Source of the DNA: Candidatus Poribacteria bacterium
GTDB taxonomy: Bacteria > Poribacteria > WGA-4E > WGA-3G
Assembly (NCBI GenBank): GCA_003635195.1
Contig: PYIY01000156.1
Location: 32,036 to 96,035 of the forward strand
DNA length: 64,000 nucleotides
Direction of reading: 5' to 3'
A program made the position numbers and the translations under genes. The notes below the pieces were generated by a model. The model saw only the letters and a list, made by a program, of their open reading frames with translations, ran no database searches and was not told the DNA's origin. This document shows, piece after piece, positions 18,693 through 27,273 of the stretch. Each line of letters opens with the position of its first letter. Position 1 is the stretch's first letter.

Positions 18693-18737
18693 GGATTTAG
18701 TCTGGGGATAGACTAAATCCATTCCTTGTATTACATT
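18693..18737. repeat. 45-bp hairpin element, copy 1
   Basis: Eleven-base arms GGATTTAGTCT and AGACTAAATCC around a six-base loop, then a 17-base tail ATTCCTTGTATTACATT. Identical to the copy at 22744-22788 and close to the one inside the tnpB gene. It splits a GGTTCAGTTAGG / CCGAACCTACC palindrome. Confidence 0.85.
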
Positions 18738-18845
18738 CCGAACCTACCGGCCCGGGGCCCATCATTTTTTTAAATTGACACCTATGGTACACCGCAAAAC
18801 CGCACCTACTGGGGTCTGTCAAATCCAAAGAACTATTCAATCTGT

Positions 18846-19411
18846 TTAGAGATTGATACGGAACAGGTTCGGGTTTACGTAAGGGCTCCGGAATTGGGGG
18901 TGGCACACGAGACAGTGACTATAGCGTCTGGTACGGGAACGGATGCGGAGTTTCAAGGTGCGTTGTTTTCCGTCTGTGGAGAGCGTCATCTGTTTGGGTT
19001 GTATGTCTACCACTTTGGTGTGGATCTCTATTTTATCATCGATGGTGGCGATATATGTTTTCTGTCCTGCGGTGGTTTCAATGATCGCTTTCGGCGGTGT
19101 GTTCTCACCACAGGGCAATATCGTACCGATCAAGCAATACGGTTCTACAGGGCGTGGTGGTCGCCAGCCTAACGGATGGAAAGGTTATTGTCTATAATCG
19201 TGCGGTAGAAGGAAATCTCCCCATCAAAAGCAACAGGCGGAACAGCGACACGATGCACAACATCTACAGGAACAACTGTGGCGTTCACGACTTCCGGTCG
19301 CGGTCCCGAGTAACGCAACACAAAGAGAACGCTCAGCAACAAGAAGAACGCACCAGCAATCAAAAGACCACTGGTGCGTGGGTTGAAAAGGTTTAATTGT
19401 GTTTCGGACAT
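18846..19411 (-). pseudogene. frameshifted PilP/GspC-like membrane-anchored protein
   Basis: The first 80 codons (19169-19411) give a cytoplasmic start, one membrane segment (LLIAGAFFLLLSVLFVL) and a periplasmic part ending in RTIIDNNLS before a stop. The next frame continues directly with PLGWRPPRPVEPYCLIGTILP and DDKIEIHTKVVDIQPKQMTLS. DNNLFRPLGWxPPRP followed by YxLIGT is a GspC/PilP-like pattern, so one gene has been split by an indel at about 19164-19190. Functionally it would be a scaffold of a type II secretion or type IV pilus-like machine. That assignment is tentative. Confidence 0.55.
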
Positions 19412-19434
19412 CTCACGTTTTTACCGAGCTGACG

Positions 19435-19939
19435 TTAAATAGATAAAGAGGCTGTTGAAACATCTGAATCCTGATCGTGTGATACGCTCGCGTCAACTTC
19501 ATTCCGAACGTTATCGCCCGGACTGCCAAACCACAACTTCCTGCTGGAATTATGGCTTTTTGAGAAAGAACCTTCAAAATTGTCGGACTTATATCTCGAT
19601 ATACCAGACCCTTCGACATAACAGTCTAAGGACCAATCGCCCGATTTCGCATCGTTATCGATACCGCTGGCAGAGGCAGAATTTTCGACGAGAAGATACG
19701 GGATAAAACCCCATTTATAGTTAATCCCTTTGCTAACATACGCGTGAACGGAAGCACTTTGTTCCGGATTCTTACAATCTTGTACGTACGAGCCCAGAAT
19801 GTTGCCGTCATCATCCATGTACGTCCAATCAGTTATTGGGCAGGCGAAGGAATGAAGTGCTATAAGTGTCGTCCCGAGCGTCAGCGTGAGAATGAGCGTT
19901 AAAGCGATGTGTTTCCGAAAAAAAAATTATGTGAATCAT
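19435..19939 (-). pseudogene. secreted protein with frameshift in an A9/T9 run
   Basis: From ATG 19939 (behind AAAAGGAG) the coding strand reads MIHIIFFF and then a run of nine T (plus strand A at 19918-19926). The frame stops soon after. If the run were one base shorter, translation would continue RKHIALTLILTLTLGTTLIA, a good signal peptide, ending at CPITDWTYMDDDGN and on to the stop at 19435, about 168 residues. The mature part has few hydrophobics, many Ser/Asp and four Cys. It is either a slippage-controlled gene, a fresh mutation or an assembly error. No family is recognised. Confidence 0.6.
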
Positions 19940-19955
19940 GAATCTAAATCTCCTT

Positions 19956-20747
19956 TTAGTCTGTTCCGGATGGTAGGTCTAAGTAAGTGTAAGGGTCATA
20001 ACCTGCGTCATCATATTCTATTACAGTGAATCCAGGAGGGATAACCCCATTCCGCATCTCTCCTGGGGCAAAAGTGTAGGAAGCACTGAGTGCATCCTTA
20101 ATGGGACGTATGAGAACACCGTCATCATTTTCTTCAGGTTCACCATATTCAACATAGATGACATTCGGATAAGTCAAGTAAACCTTTCCATCACCGCTAC
20201 CATTACCGGTCGCACCGAGAAAGTTCTGGTCTCCCTCTGTCCAGGCCTTTACCATGACGCGACTGAGAAGTTCTTTTCTCATTAACTGCTCGCGAGACTT
20301 ATTTCCTTTGGGTGGCGGTCTCAGCCAGAAAGGCGTAAATGGATAGTCCGCAGGCACTTCAGGATAAGGCCCAAATCCAAAAGGCGAGACGGGGACATCT
20401 TCAGCGGGTGTTTCCTCTGTTCCGACATCGTCGGGTAAGAACGCATCCGCGACATCAAGCGTCTCGGTCTCGTTGGGTAACGCCTCGGTCGCCTCGGGTA
20501 TCGGTGTGTCCGTGTTTGCGTCGGGCGTGTTCGTAACGCCTTCGGTTTGAAAATCAATAGGTGCGGTGTTTGTCTCCGGCGTGTTTTTGATCGACACCAC
20601 CGGTTGCGGTCTCTTTGCCAAATTGGCTTCAGTCGTGCGGTGGACGTGCCAACTATAGAGCAAACTGCCCCCAACACACAGCACAAAGAACGCGAGCCCC
20701 GCTTGGAACCAGCGACTGGAAAGTAAATTACGAAACATATTATTCAC
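19956..20747 (-). CDS. membrane-anchored proline/threonine-rich protein, unknown
   Basis: A 263-residue protein with one membrane segment at residues 15-32, a Thr/Pro/Glu-rich linker to about residue 130, and a C-terminal domain with FTPFWLRPPPKGNKSREQLMRKELLSRVMVKAWTEG and EYDDAGYDPYTYLDL. It is the first gene behind the sigma-54 promoter at 20828-20842. The secreted protein and the PilP/GspC-like gene follow on the same strand, and the NtrC-type activator at 21076 precedes it. I recognise no family. It is a probable envelope protein of the same system. Confidence 0.65.
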   Translation of the reverse strand: MNNMFRNLLSSRWFQAGLAFFVLCVGGSLLYSWHVHRTTEANLAKRPQPVVSIKNTPETNTAPIDFQTEGVTNTPDANTDTPIPEATEALPNETETLDVADAFLPDDVGTEETPAEDVPVSPFGFGPYPEVPADYPFTPFWLRPPPKGNKSREQLMRKELLSRVMVKAWTEGDQNFLGATGNGSGDGKVYLTYPNVIYVEYGEPEENDDGVLIRPIKDALSASYTFAPGEMRNGVIPPGFTVIEYDDAGYDPYTYLDLPSGTD

Positions 20748-20827
20748 CTTTGTCCTTTAACTACCTCATCTTTGGTAGCACTATTGGTGTCCTACGTGCT
20801 ACAAGTTGAGCTCACGTTTATAGTGTA

Positions 20828-20842
20828 GCAAGTATCATGCCA
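20828..20842 (-). promoter_or_regulatory. sigma-54 promoter
   Basis: On the minus strand this is TGGCAT, five bases, TTGC, one base from the family consensus. It reads toward the gene at 19956-20747, whose start is about 70 bases past the expected transcription start. Confidence 0.75.
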
Positions 20843-20885
20843 ATGTGAGAAACCTGACTATTAGGGGATCCCACGATTTTTCCAC

Positions 20886-20944
20886 TGTAAAGAATCTTTA
20901 CACTTGTCAATATTTTTTACACTGGACTGTAAGGATTCTTTACA
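20886..20944 (-). promoter_or_regulatory. two palindromic activator sites
   Basis: TGTAAAGAATCTTTACA (20886-20902) is a perfect 17-bp palindrome and TGTAAGGATTCTTTACA (20928-20944) nearly so. Their centres are 42 bp apart, about four helix turns. They lie roughly 80 and 120 bases upstream of the expected start of transcription, the usual position of sigma-54 enhancers. Confidence 0.75.
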
Positions 20945-21075
20945 CTTGATACACTAAACGCGTGATTCTGGCTCGAATGCTGAGCCTCGTAATAGCAAGT
21001 CTCCTGAGAAAGATGAACGGACGCAATGCATCAGCAAACCTTTCTGCTGTAGGCACGCTTACATTTGCATAAGTC

Positions 21076-22095
21076 CTATGTCTCACTCCTATAGGTGCGT
21101 AACTTGGTGTGTAAGGTGGTCCGGCTAATCCCTAAAACCGTTGCCGTTTTTGCCTTATTCCCATTCTCTCGCGCCAAAGTCATCAAGATGGCTGATTTCT
21201 CTATCTCTTGCAGGGTTGTCCCCATCGGGAAGGGCAGCACGGAATATTCTGTGGCGTTAGGATTTGCTGGGGCTGTTGCATCAGCCGACGGCAATGGGTC
21301 AACTTGAGGTGTCCGCAAGTCTTGTGGTAAGTGGTGCGGTAAGATTTCACCCTCTTCCGCTAAGAGTACCGCGCGACCGATGACACCTTCCAACTCCCGG
21401 ATATTCCCAGGCCAGTCATAAGCATCAAATAACGAGAGGACTTCTGGATTTATGTCGGCTACTTTTTGATTGGAAGCGTTGGTTTCCTTTTTCAAAAAGT
21501 GTTTTGCCAACAGCGGAATGTCTTCCCGCCGCTCCCGTAACGCCGGTAGTTCGATATGAAGGGATTTTAATCGCTCATAAAGATCCCGGCGAAACTTGCC
21601 TGCTGCAACCGCTTCTATAAGGTCGATATTTGTCGCTGCAAGGACGCGCACTTTCACCGGAATCTGCTTTGTCCCACCCATGCGGCGAATCTCGTTTTCC
21701 TGAAGGACCCGCAGCAGTTTCGGTTGTAGGCGTATCGGAAGTTCTCCGATTTCGTCAAGGAACAGGGTGCTTCCCGATGCGGTTTCAAACAGTCCAATGT
21801 GTTGATTATCCGCGCCGGTAAACGCGCCCTTCTCATGTCCAAAGAGTTCGCTTTCTATCAGGTTCTCCGCAATCCCCGCACAGTTCACGATGCCTATGGG
21901 GTGCATTGCATAAGGGCTCTCTGCGTGCAAAGCATGCGCGACGAGTTCTTTACCTGTCCCGGTCTCTCCAGAAATCAGCACTATTTTATCAGATTTTGCG
22001 AACGTGTCAATACGTTTCAGCACTTTAAGATGCACGGTACTCTCACCGATAATATGGTCGTAATTCCCATGCAACTTCTCTCTTGATAACAGCAT
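21076..22095 (-). CDS. sigma-54 interacting AAA+ transcriptional activator without receiver domain (second)
   Basis: The start at 22095 (339 residues) is preferred. An AAAGGTGG-like ribosome site lies before it, while the upstream ATG (22155) would add 20 residues coded by a GCCCCGAGGGGC palindrome and lies seven bases from a MITE end. The AAA+ domain shows Walker A GETGTGKE, sigma-54 loop GAFTGA and Walker B LFLDEIGE. A Fis-type helix-turn-helix is at the end (KTATVLGISRTTLHTKLRTY). No receiver domain is seen. Gene order suggests it controls the sigma-54 promoter at 20828. It resembles the activator at 6018. Confidence 0.88.
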   Translation of the reverse strand: MLLSREKLHGNYDHIIGESTVHLKVLKRIDTFAKSDKIVLISGETGTGKELVAHALHAESPYAMHPIGIVNCAGIAENLIESELFGHEKGAFTGADNQHIGLFETASGSTLFLDEIGELPIRLQPKLLRVLQENEIRRMGGTKQIPVKVRVLAATNIDLIEAVAAGKFRRDLYERLKSLHIELPALRERREDIPLLAKHFLKKETNASNQKVADINPEVLSLFDAYDWPGNIRELEGVIGRAVLLAEEGEILPHHLPQDLRTPQVDPLPSADATAPANPNATEYSVLPFPMGTTLQEIEKSAILMTLARENGNKAKTATVLGISRTTLHTKLRTYRSET

Positions 22096-22161
22096 TTCGG
22101 TGCCACCTTTTCTGCCCCTCGGGGCGGTTATGTAAGCCTTGAAGAACTTACGCATTGCCTC

Positions 22162-22289
22162 TTATAGTAAAACCTATAATTAATAGGGCACTCTCAAACA
22201 GTCTGAATACCTATAACAGGCATTCAGACTGGCACAAACTAAAAGTTTATGCTACAAAGATGTTCATTTATTTATGGGCTTCACTATAA
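22162..22289. repeat. MITE-like element, copy 1
   Basis: A 128-bp element with terminal inverted repeats TTATAGTAAAACC and TTATAGTGAAGCC (one arm complemented) and an internal hairpin CAGTCTGAAT / ATTCAGACTG. The whole body is shared with 52569-52699. No coding content, so it depends on a foreign transposase. Target duplication is not clear. Confidence 0.75.
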
Positions 22290-22864
22290 AAGTCAAAATC
22301 TATCATCTTGTACTCAGTTTGCGTAAGTCCTATTGTCTTTCATGTAATACGAAACAAAAAATAGAGTCTTCATATTACTGTAACGCGTATGTCAGGACGA
22401 AAGGTTGCATAAAATAGATATTAGACATGATAAAGACATAGTTTTTGCTGAAAAAGGGGGTATATCGTTAGAAATTTAGGTTTTATGCCAACGGGAGCAC
22501 TCGGTGATTTGTGCGTTAGGGTTTCGGAATATGGATAGGTTATTATATAAGACGTTTAAGGAGGGCAAAACGGTCACTTTGATGAAAAAATGCTTTTTCT
22601 GCAAGGATAAATAGGATGGGGTGCTGTATCACGTCTGGACGCGATACAGCACTCACGCCTAAATCCTACCACCATAGATGTCAATTTAGGGTTGCGGTTT
22701 TTGAAGTCATCAATATTTCCGCGTAGTATCCGGTTCGGTTAGGGGATTTAGTCTGGGGATAGACTAAATCCATTCCTTGTATTACATTCCGAACCTACCG
22801 GGCCTGGGGTAGTATCCGGTTCGGTTAGGAAACCAAACCTACCGGGCCTGGGTCTGATGAAACT
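22290..22864. other. repeat-bearing intergenic region
   Basis: Nothing coding is supported. It contains GCGTAAGTCCTAT (about 22322), a stretch similar to the sequence next to the IS (22441-22488 versus 5198-5241), TAGATGTCAATTTAG (about 22672) and two palindromic GGTTCGGTTAGG units, one of them carrying the 45-bp hairpin element. Confidence 0.55.
22729..22855. repeat. tandem palindromes with and without the 45-bp hairpin element
   Basis: GGTTCGGTTAGG and CCGAACCTACCGGGCC flank the 45-bp element at 22744-22788. About 35 bases later the same palindrome appears without it (GGTTCGGTTAGG-AAAC-CAAACCTACCGGGCC). The pair gives a filled and an empty site side by side. Confidence 0.75.
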
Positions 22865-23767
22865 TTAGTCCATTTCCACACCGGACATCTGTTCCAGTGC
22901 CAACATCAAAGCCTGTGTGCCTAACCTACCGTGTCCTTGTGCTTGCACCGCAGTGTAGAGTTGATGCACTAATGCCAACCCCGGTAGACTCAGATTCATC
23001 TTGCGCGCCTCGTCTAAGGCGATGCTCATGTCTTTGATGAAATGCTCTACGAAGAAGCCGGGATCGAAGTTCCGTTGCAAAACCCGCGGCGCGAGGTTAT
23101 CTAAGGACCAGCAGGCGGCTGCGCCGCCACTGATTGACGATAACATTGTTTCCAAATCCAGACCGGCTCTGTGTCCGTAGATGAGTCCCTCACAGACCCC
23201 GATCATTGTGCCGGAAATCGTGATCTGATTACACATTTTGGTGTGTTGTCCAGCCCCCGCGCCGCCTTGGTGAACGATGTTTTTCCCCATCGCTTCAAAG
23301 AGTGGCATCACGGCTTGCACTGCGTCCTCATCGCCACCGACCATGATAGAGAGGCGCGCCTCTTTCGCACCAACATCGCCACCTGAGACGGGAGCATCTA
23401 CTGATGAGACATCTTGTGCTTGTGCGGCGGCGTAAATCTCTTGTGCAAGCGAGGGTTCCGTTGTCGTCATATCAACGACGATGCTTCCGGGTTTCGCGCC
23501 TTTTAAAATACCGTTATCACCGAGGTAGACCTCACGGACATCGGGTGGAAATCCGACGATGGTGAAAACAACATCGGAAACCGCTGCGACATCACTGGGT
23601 GCGTCTGCCCATGCTGCGCCTGCGTCCAAAAGTGGGTCCGCCTTCGCTTTTGTGCGGTTATAGACCGTCATCCCATATCCCAAGTCCATCAGATGTTGGC
23701 ACATCCAGCGTCCCATCACGCCGGTGCCGACCCAACCGAGTTTCGTTGTCGTAGGTTCAATTTTCAT
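22865..23767 (-). CDS. NAD(P)-dependent oxidoreductase, 3-hydroxyisobutyrate dehydrogenase family
   Basis: A 300-residue protein of the beta-hydroxyacid dehydrogenase family. It has the N-terminal Rossmann motif [12 protein letters not shown], the substrate-binding [16 protein letters not shown] and the catalytic Lys region [11 protein letters not shown] (GAGxxxKxxNN). AAAGGAA precedes the ATG. Substrate cannot be told; 2-hydroxy-3-oxopropionate or 3-hydroxyisobutyrate are typical of relatives. It stands alone or with the next gene in a loosely spaced minus-strand run. Confidence 0.9.
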   Translation of the reverse strand: MKIEPTTTKLGWVGTGVMGRWMCQHLMDLGYGMTVYNRTKAKADPLLDAGAAWADAPSDVAAVSDVVFTIVGFPPDVREVYLGDNGILKGAKPGSIVVDMTTTEPSLAQEIYAAAQAQDVSSVDAPVSGGDVGAKEARLSIMVGGDEDAVQAVMPLFEAMGKNIVHQGGAGAGQHTKMCNQITISGTMIGVCEGLIYGHRAGLDLETMLSSISGGAAACWSLDNLAPRVLQRNFDPGFFVEHFIKDMSIALDEARKMNLSLPGLALVHQLYTAVQAQGHGRLGTQALMLALEQMSGVEMD

Positions 23768-23825
23768 AATATTCCTTTCTTATACCTTATTTTAACTGTT
23801 AAGTTTCGGATAAACCGGACAGGTC

Positions 23826-24881
23826 TTATAACATAGCGTCTTTAGACACATCCTTTTTGTTATTTCTAAAATCTTTAGTTACCTGTAAACTGATTATGAT
23901 ACCACCCACAACGACGGCGCAATAGATACTAAAGAACCGTGTTAGTAAGACAAAAGGCGTTATCAAATCTTTGGAGAGCAGATTCTTCATCAGACTATCC
24001 ATTACAACCTCCGCGACACCACTTGCCCCGGGACTCGGTGCGAACAGCACGACAAAGTTTAGCACTAATCCAATGACGCAGAGTTCCCAGAGCGTTGTAT
24101 CTCCATTAAGTGCCTGGACGACGATGTAGCTGCCGACGATGCGTGCGCCGATGAAACCGCAGGTCAAAGGTATACTCAACGCGCAAGTCCATTTGTGATC
24201 ACGCAGGAACATAGTCGCGAACGTTTTGTGTTCATTCGTCAGTTGTTCTACTTTTAATGTGGCGCGTTCTAAGACAGGGGCAAGCCTTTTGAATCTTCGC
24301 TGTGCAGTATCGCACAGCCAATGAAAAAAACGGAAGACAAATTCCGGTTTGAAAAGCAGCAAGAGAAACGATGTAAACACCAAGCCGAACATCAAAAAAC
24401 TAAATAGACTTACCCATGTAGCACCTTTTGGTAGAAAAGGTGGATCTAACCAGAGGATCACACCTGCACAGAGAATGAGGGTAACGAGTGTTGACAGAAA
24501 GCAGATGATACCTGATGTTATTGCTCCTGACAGCGGAACACCTGTCCGAGTATAGATGTAGAGGTGACCAACTCCACCCGTCTGGAATGGCGTGATAGCT
24601 GAGACACAGAGGGTCGCTAAATTCGCCCGGAGGCTATCGCGGAATCGAATCGTTGGTGTTACTTTCCGAATGAAAATGTGGAAACGAAGTGCGCCGAAAA
24701 ACCAGTCTACAAACATAGCCAGACAGGCACCGAGGAGCATCTCAATCCGCATCTCTCGAAAAACTTGCTTTATATCTTGACCACCGCTCCACAAAAAACT
24801 GATGAATAATCCAGCGAATGTACACACTATAAAAAGAAGCGTGCCACGAACCACGTTTTCGCGGTTCAAGAATTCCTGCAT
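23826..24881 (-). CDS. flippase-like integral membrane protein (LPG synthase TM domain, UPF0104)
   Basis: A 351-residue protein with about eight membrane segments and features of the UPF0104 / lysylphosphatidylglycerol synthase membrane region: FQTGGVGHLYIYTRTGVPL, LNFVVLFAPSPGASGVAE and the C-terminal segment with LTRFFSIYCAVVVGG. Members without the catalytic MprF C-terminal domain act as lipid flippases or have unknown roles. AAGGAGA precedes the ATG. A nadC gene follows upstream in the same direction. Confidence 0.82.
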   Translation of the reverse strand: MQEFLNRENVVRGTLLFIVCTFAGLFISFLWSGGQDIKQVFREMRIEMLLGACLAMFVDWFFGALRFHIFIRKVTPTIRFRDSLRANLATLCVSAITPFQTGGVGHLYIYTRTGVPLSGAITSGIICFLSTLVTLILCAGVILWLDPPFLPKGATWVSLFSFLMFGLVFTSFLLLLFKPEFVFRFFHWLCDTAQRRFKRLAPVLERATLKVEQLTNEHKTFATMFLRDHKWTCALSIPLTCGFIGARIVGSYIVVQALNGDTTLWELCVIGLVLNFVVLFAPSPGASGVAEVVMDSLMKNLLSKDLITPFVLLTRFFSIYCAVVVGGIIISLQVTKDFRNNKKDVSKDAML

Positions 24882-24920
24882 TGCCAGTGAAGTCTCCTTT
24901 GTTGGGAATTAACTTGTTCC

Positions 24921-25766
24921 CTACTCGGCAACGAGTGTCAACGTTAAACTAATATCCATTGGCATTGCCGAGTGCGTCAATGCCCCAACAGAGATGAGAT
25001 CTACGCCGGTTGCTGCCACAGTTTTTACCTTGTCAAGTGTAATCCCACCGGACGCTTCTATCACTGCGAGATCTCCCACTTCATGTACAACACTTTTCAT
25101 GGTACTGGGAGACATGTTATCAAGGAGTAGGATGTCCGCTCCTGCTTTTAGGGCTTTATCAACTTGGTCGAGCGTTTCAACTTCGACCTCAATCTTTGCA
25201 GTGTGTGGCACAGTTTGCCGTGCGCGCTGCACGGCGTTACGAATACCACCGGCAGCGACAATATGGTTATCTTTGATGAGCACACCATCATAAAGCCCAA
25301 AACGGTGGTTTTGCCCACCGCCGACACGCACGGCGTATTTCTGAACGGCGCGCCATCCGGCAGCAGTCTTCCGAGTGTCCACAATTTTGGTATGGTAATC
25401 AGCGACGGCTGCCACAAATTGTGCGGTGAGTGTGGCGATGCCAGAGAGTCGTTGCAGAAAGTTGAGTGCTGTCCGTTCGCCAATCAGGATGGTTTTAGCA
25501 CTGCCTTGTACCTCGGCGATCGGCGTGCCTGCGACCACAGCATCGCCATCTTTGACACGTGTGCGAAACGTCAGTGTCGCATCTAACTTCTCAAACACGC
25601 GCTCGGCGACCGGTAACCCTGCGACAATACCCTCGCTTTTCGCAAGAAGTGTTCCTATGCCTGTTTGTGTAGGTGGCACTGTTGCATCTGTCGTTATGTC
25701 CCCAATACCGATGTCCTCTTCAAAGGCAAGTTCTATTAAAGGGTCTAATGAACGCAGGTTAAGCAT
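24921..25766 (-). CDS. nadC: nicotinate-nucleotide pyrophosphorylase (carboxylating)
   Basis: A 281-residue quinolinate phosphoribosyltransferase, which makes nicotinate mononucleotide from quinolinate and PRPP in NAD synthesis. Visible elements are DIGIGDITTDATVP, the catalytic ERTALNFLQRLSGIAT, TRKTAAGWRAVQKYAVRVGGGQNHR and KDNHI, and the C-terminal EASGGITLDKV / GVDLISVGALTHS. Length fits the family. nadA and nadB are not in the window. Confidence 0.95.
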   Translation of the reverse strand: MLNLRSLDPLIELAFEEDIGIGDITTDATVPPTQTGIGTLLAKSEGIVAGLPVAERVFEKLDATLTFRTRVKDGDAVVAGTPIAEVQGSAKTILIGERTALNFLQRLSGIATLTAQFVAAVADYHTKIVDTRKTAAGWRAVQKYAVRVGGGQNHRFGLYDGVLIKDNHIVAAGGIRNAVQRARQTVPHTAKIEVEVETLDQVDKALKAGADILLLDNMSPSTMKSVVHEVGDLAVIEASGGITLDKVKTVAATGVDLISVGALTHSAMPMDISLTLTLVAE

Positions 25767-25790
25767 ATTTTTTTCGTTTTGAAGCCGCCT

Positions 25791-26177
25791 CTAATACATG
25801 ACTATCTCTCCGTTAATGTTTCCTGCCTCATCAATTGTAATCAGGGCAAGTCCCAGGGCATTTGCCAAATCAAAGCACGCTCGCCAAGACGCTTCTGAAA
25901 CTCCCCAATCTCCCACGAGATCGCTAAGCGGTTCCGAGTTATAGGCACCTATATCAAGATAAAGAAAATCTTCCGGCGTTGCGTCTTCGTATTCAACGAT
26001 AACGTTCAAGCCGAGTTTCCACTCTCGTTCTAAATCCTCTTGATCTTTTATTGGCAGTTGATATCGTTCAAGGACACTTTCATAGCATTCACGCGTTTCT
26101 TCTTCAAGTTCCAGAAGCCGGCGTTGCCTACGTTCAAGTTCTTGTATGCGTTTTCTCGAATTTTTTCCGTGCTTCAT
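25791..26177 (-). CDS. hypothetical protein
   Basis: The longest frame starts at 26333, but the codons before 26177 run through a CGCGGTTTGAGCCGCG palindrome and the 3' end of the next gene, so I take MKHGKNSRKRIQELERRQ (26177) as start, giving 128 residues. The first half is a charged coiled coil; the second half, rich in Asp/Glu, has no motif known to me. A weak AAGG ribosome site is present. It lies between nadC and a TIM-barrel gene, and is not clearly in an operon with either. Confidence 0.55.
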   Translation of the reverse strand: MKHGKNSRKRIQELERRQRRLLELEEETRECYESVLERYQLPIKDQEDLEREWKLGLNVIVEYEDATPEDFLYLDIGAYNSEPLSDLVGDWGVSEASWRACFDLANALGLALITIDEAGNINGEIVMY

Positions 26178-26195
26178 TGGTCGCAACCTTATTTG

Positions 26196-26224
26196 AATAG
26201 GCGCGGTTTGAGCCGCGCCGTTTC
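26196..26224. repeat. CGCGGTTTG palindrome
   Basis: GGCGCGGTTTGAGCCGCGCC forms a nearly perfect hairpin. It belongs to a REP-like family; related units appear at about 46522-46544 and 17852. Confidence 0.5.
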
Positions 26225-26239
26225 TGTTCTGGAGAAGCC

Positions 26240-27154
26240 TTAATACCTTTCCAGATAGGGTGTTAGGAACTTCTTCGCGTCCTCTGTGACATCCCACGCG
26301 TTGGGCCAGAAACAGAGATCGATAGAGAACCAATCGCCATCATACCCCGTTTCGTCCATGATGACAGGGATGATTGCATCGAAATCCAGCACGCCGTCTC
26401 CGAAAGGTGCGTGTGTACTGGTATGGTCATCGTGAAGCGAGTTATCGGAATCGATGAGGTGGAAGTGACCGATTTGCCCCTTGAGTTGACGGGCGAGATC
26501 AATGACTCCGTTATCACCGAGTGTCTCCTGTTCACCGACCTGCCTTGCCCCAACGACTGCACACATCTGCGCGTGGCATGTATCGAACATGACTTTGAAA
26601 TTCGGATGATCAACAGCCTTTGGCATATTAATAATGTCGCTGGGTTTGTTGAACATAAATCCGGGTTCAAATTCCCAAAGCATTAGCACGCCGTGGTCTT
26701 CTGCGACTTGCGCACAGCGTTTCCAAACGGAGACGATCCGATCCCAGGCTTCCTCCCGACTCACCCCCGGAATTTCCTCTTCAGCATCTGTAACAGTGTC
26801 TACTCGGATTGCAGGCGACCCGAGATCCAAGGCGAGTTGGAGATTTTCTTTGAACAGTTTGAAGTATTTATCGTCCTCTTGCGCTTCATCTGTGGCGGGC
26901 CCCGGGTGCGACCAGAAATCAGCGGCTAACCCAGAGACTTCCAAGCCGTAATAGGAGATTAAACCTTTAACGGCATCCCGATCGCTTTTCATCGGATAGT
27001 CGTTAATATCAATATGCGGTTTGAATGCCCCGATTTCAACGCCGTCAAATTCCAGTTCGCTGAGACGCTTGACGACATCATCAAACGGGACAGGATTATC
27101 TTCATAAGGACCAAATGCGTAAGCCCAACTTCCAATCGACAATTTTTTTGCCAT
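26240..27154 (-). CDS. sugar phosphate isomerase/epimerase (xylose-isomerase-like TIM barrel)
   Basis: A 304-residue AP-endonuclease-2-like TIM barrel. Metal ligands are suggested by WEFEPGFMF (Glu), MFDTCHAQM (Asp, His), HFHLIDSD (His, Asp) and the final DLCFWPNAW. AAAAAGGAGAA precedes the ATG. Related enzymes isomerise or epimerise sugars or inositols. The family is expanded in this window (also 60796 and 61599). The exact substrate cannot be deduced. Confidence 0.85.
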   Translation of the reverse strand: MAKKLSIGSWAYAFGPYEDNPVPFDDVVKRLSELEFDGVEIGAFKPHIDINDYPMKSDRDAVKGLISYYGLEVSGLAADFWSHPGPATDEAQEDDKYFKLFKENLQLALDLGSPAIRVDTVTDAEEEIPGVSREEAWDRIVSVWKRCAQVAEDHGVLMLWEFEPGFMFNKPSDIINMPKAVDHPNFKVMFDTCHAQMCAVVGARQVGEQETLGDNGVIDLARQLKGQIGHFHLIDSDNSLHDDHTSTHAPFGDGVLDFDAIIPVIMDETGYDGDWFSIDLCFWPNAWDVTEDAKKFLTPYLERY

Positions 27155-27273
27155 GTTTTCTCCTTTTTAATTTTACCTTGCGGAGCAACGACAGAGGTTA
27201 GAACTTTGACGTGCTACTCTCTGGAGTCGCCCTCCATCTCATTACGGGCTACGGGTTTTGCGCTATAGTGTAA

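Larger units (their letters stand above)
17620..18845. other. repeat cluster without supported gene
   Basis: This 1.2-kb stretch consists of short palindromes (CCCGTAGGG type at about 18150, 18200, 18348 and 18415), repeats with CACCGCAAAACCGC and TAGGTGTCAATTT (about 18020, 18272 and, partly inverted, 18775), a 33-bp perfect inverted repeat, several GGGTGTTTCTT repeats and a 45-bp hairpin element. Open frames here are made of repeat sequence and are not taken as genes. Confidence 0.65.
20748..21075. other. sigma-54 control region
   Basis: No gene is supported. The region holds one sigma-54 promoter, two palindromic activator sites and, next to the end of the activator gene, GCATAAGTCCTAT at about 21068-21080. 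Confidence 0.6.

Noticed and set aside
17820..22860. Possible CRISPR array from the dense short repeats
   Set aside because: Repeat units are not regularly spaced, differ in length and orientation, and no cas gene is present.
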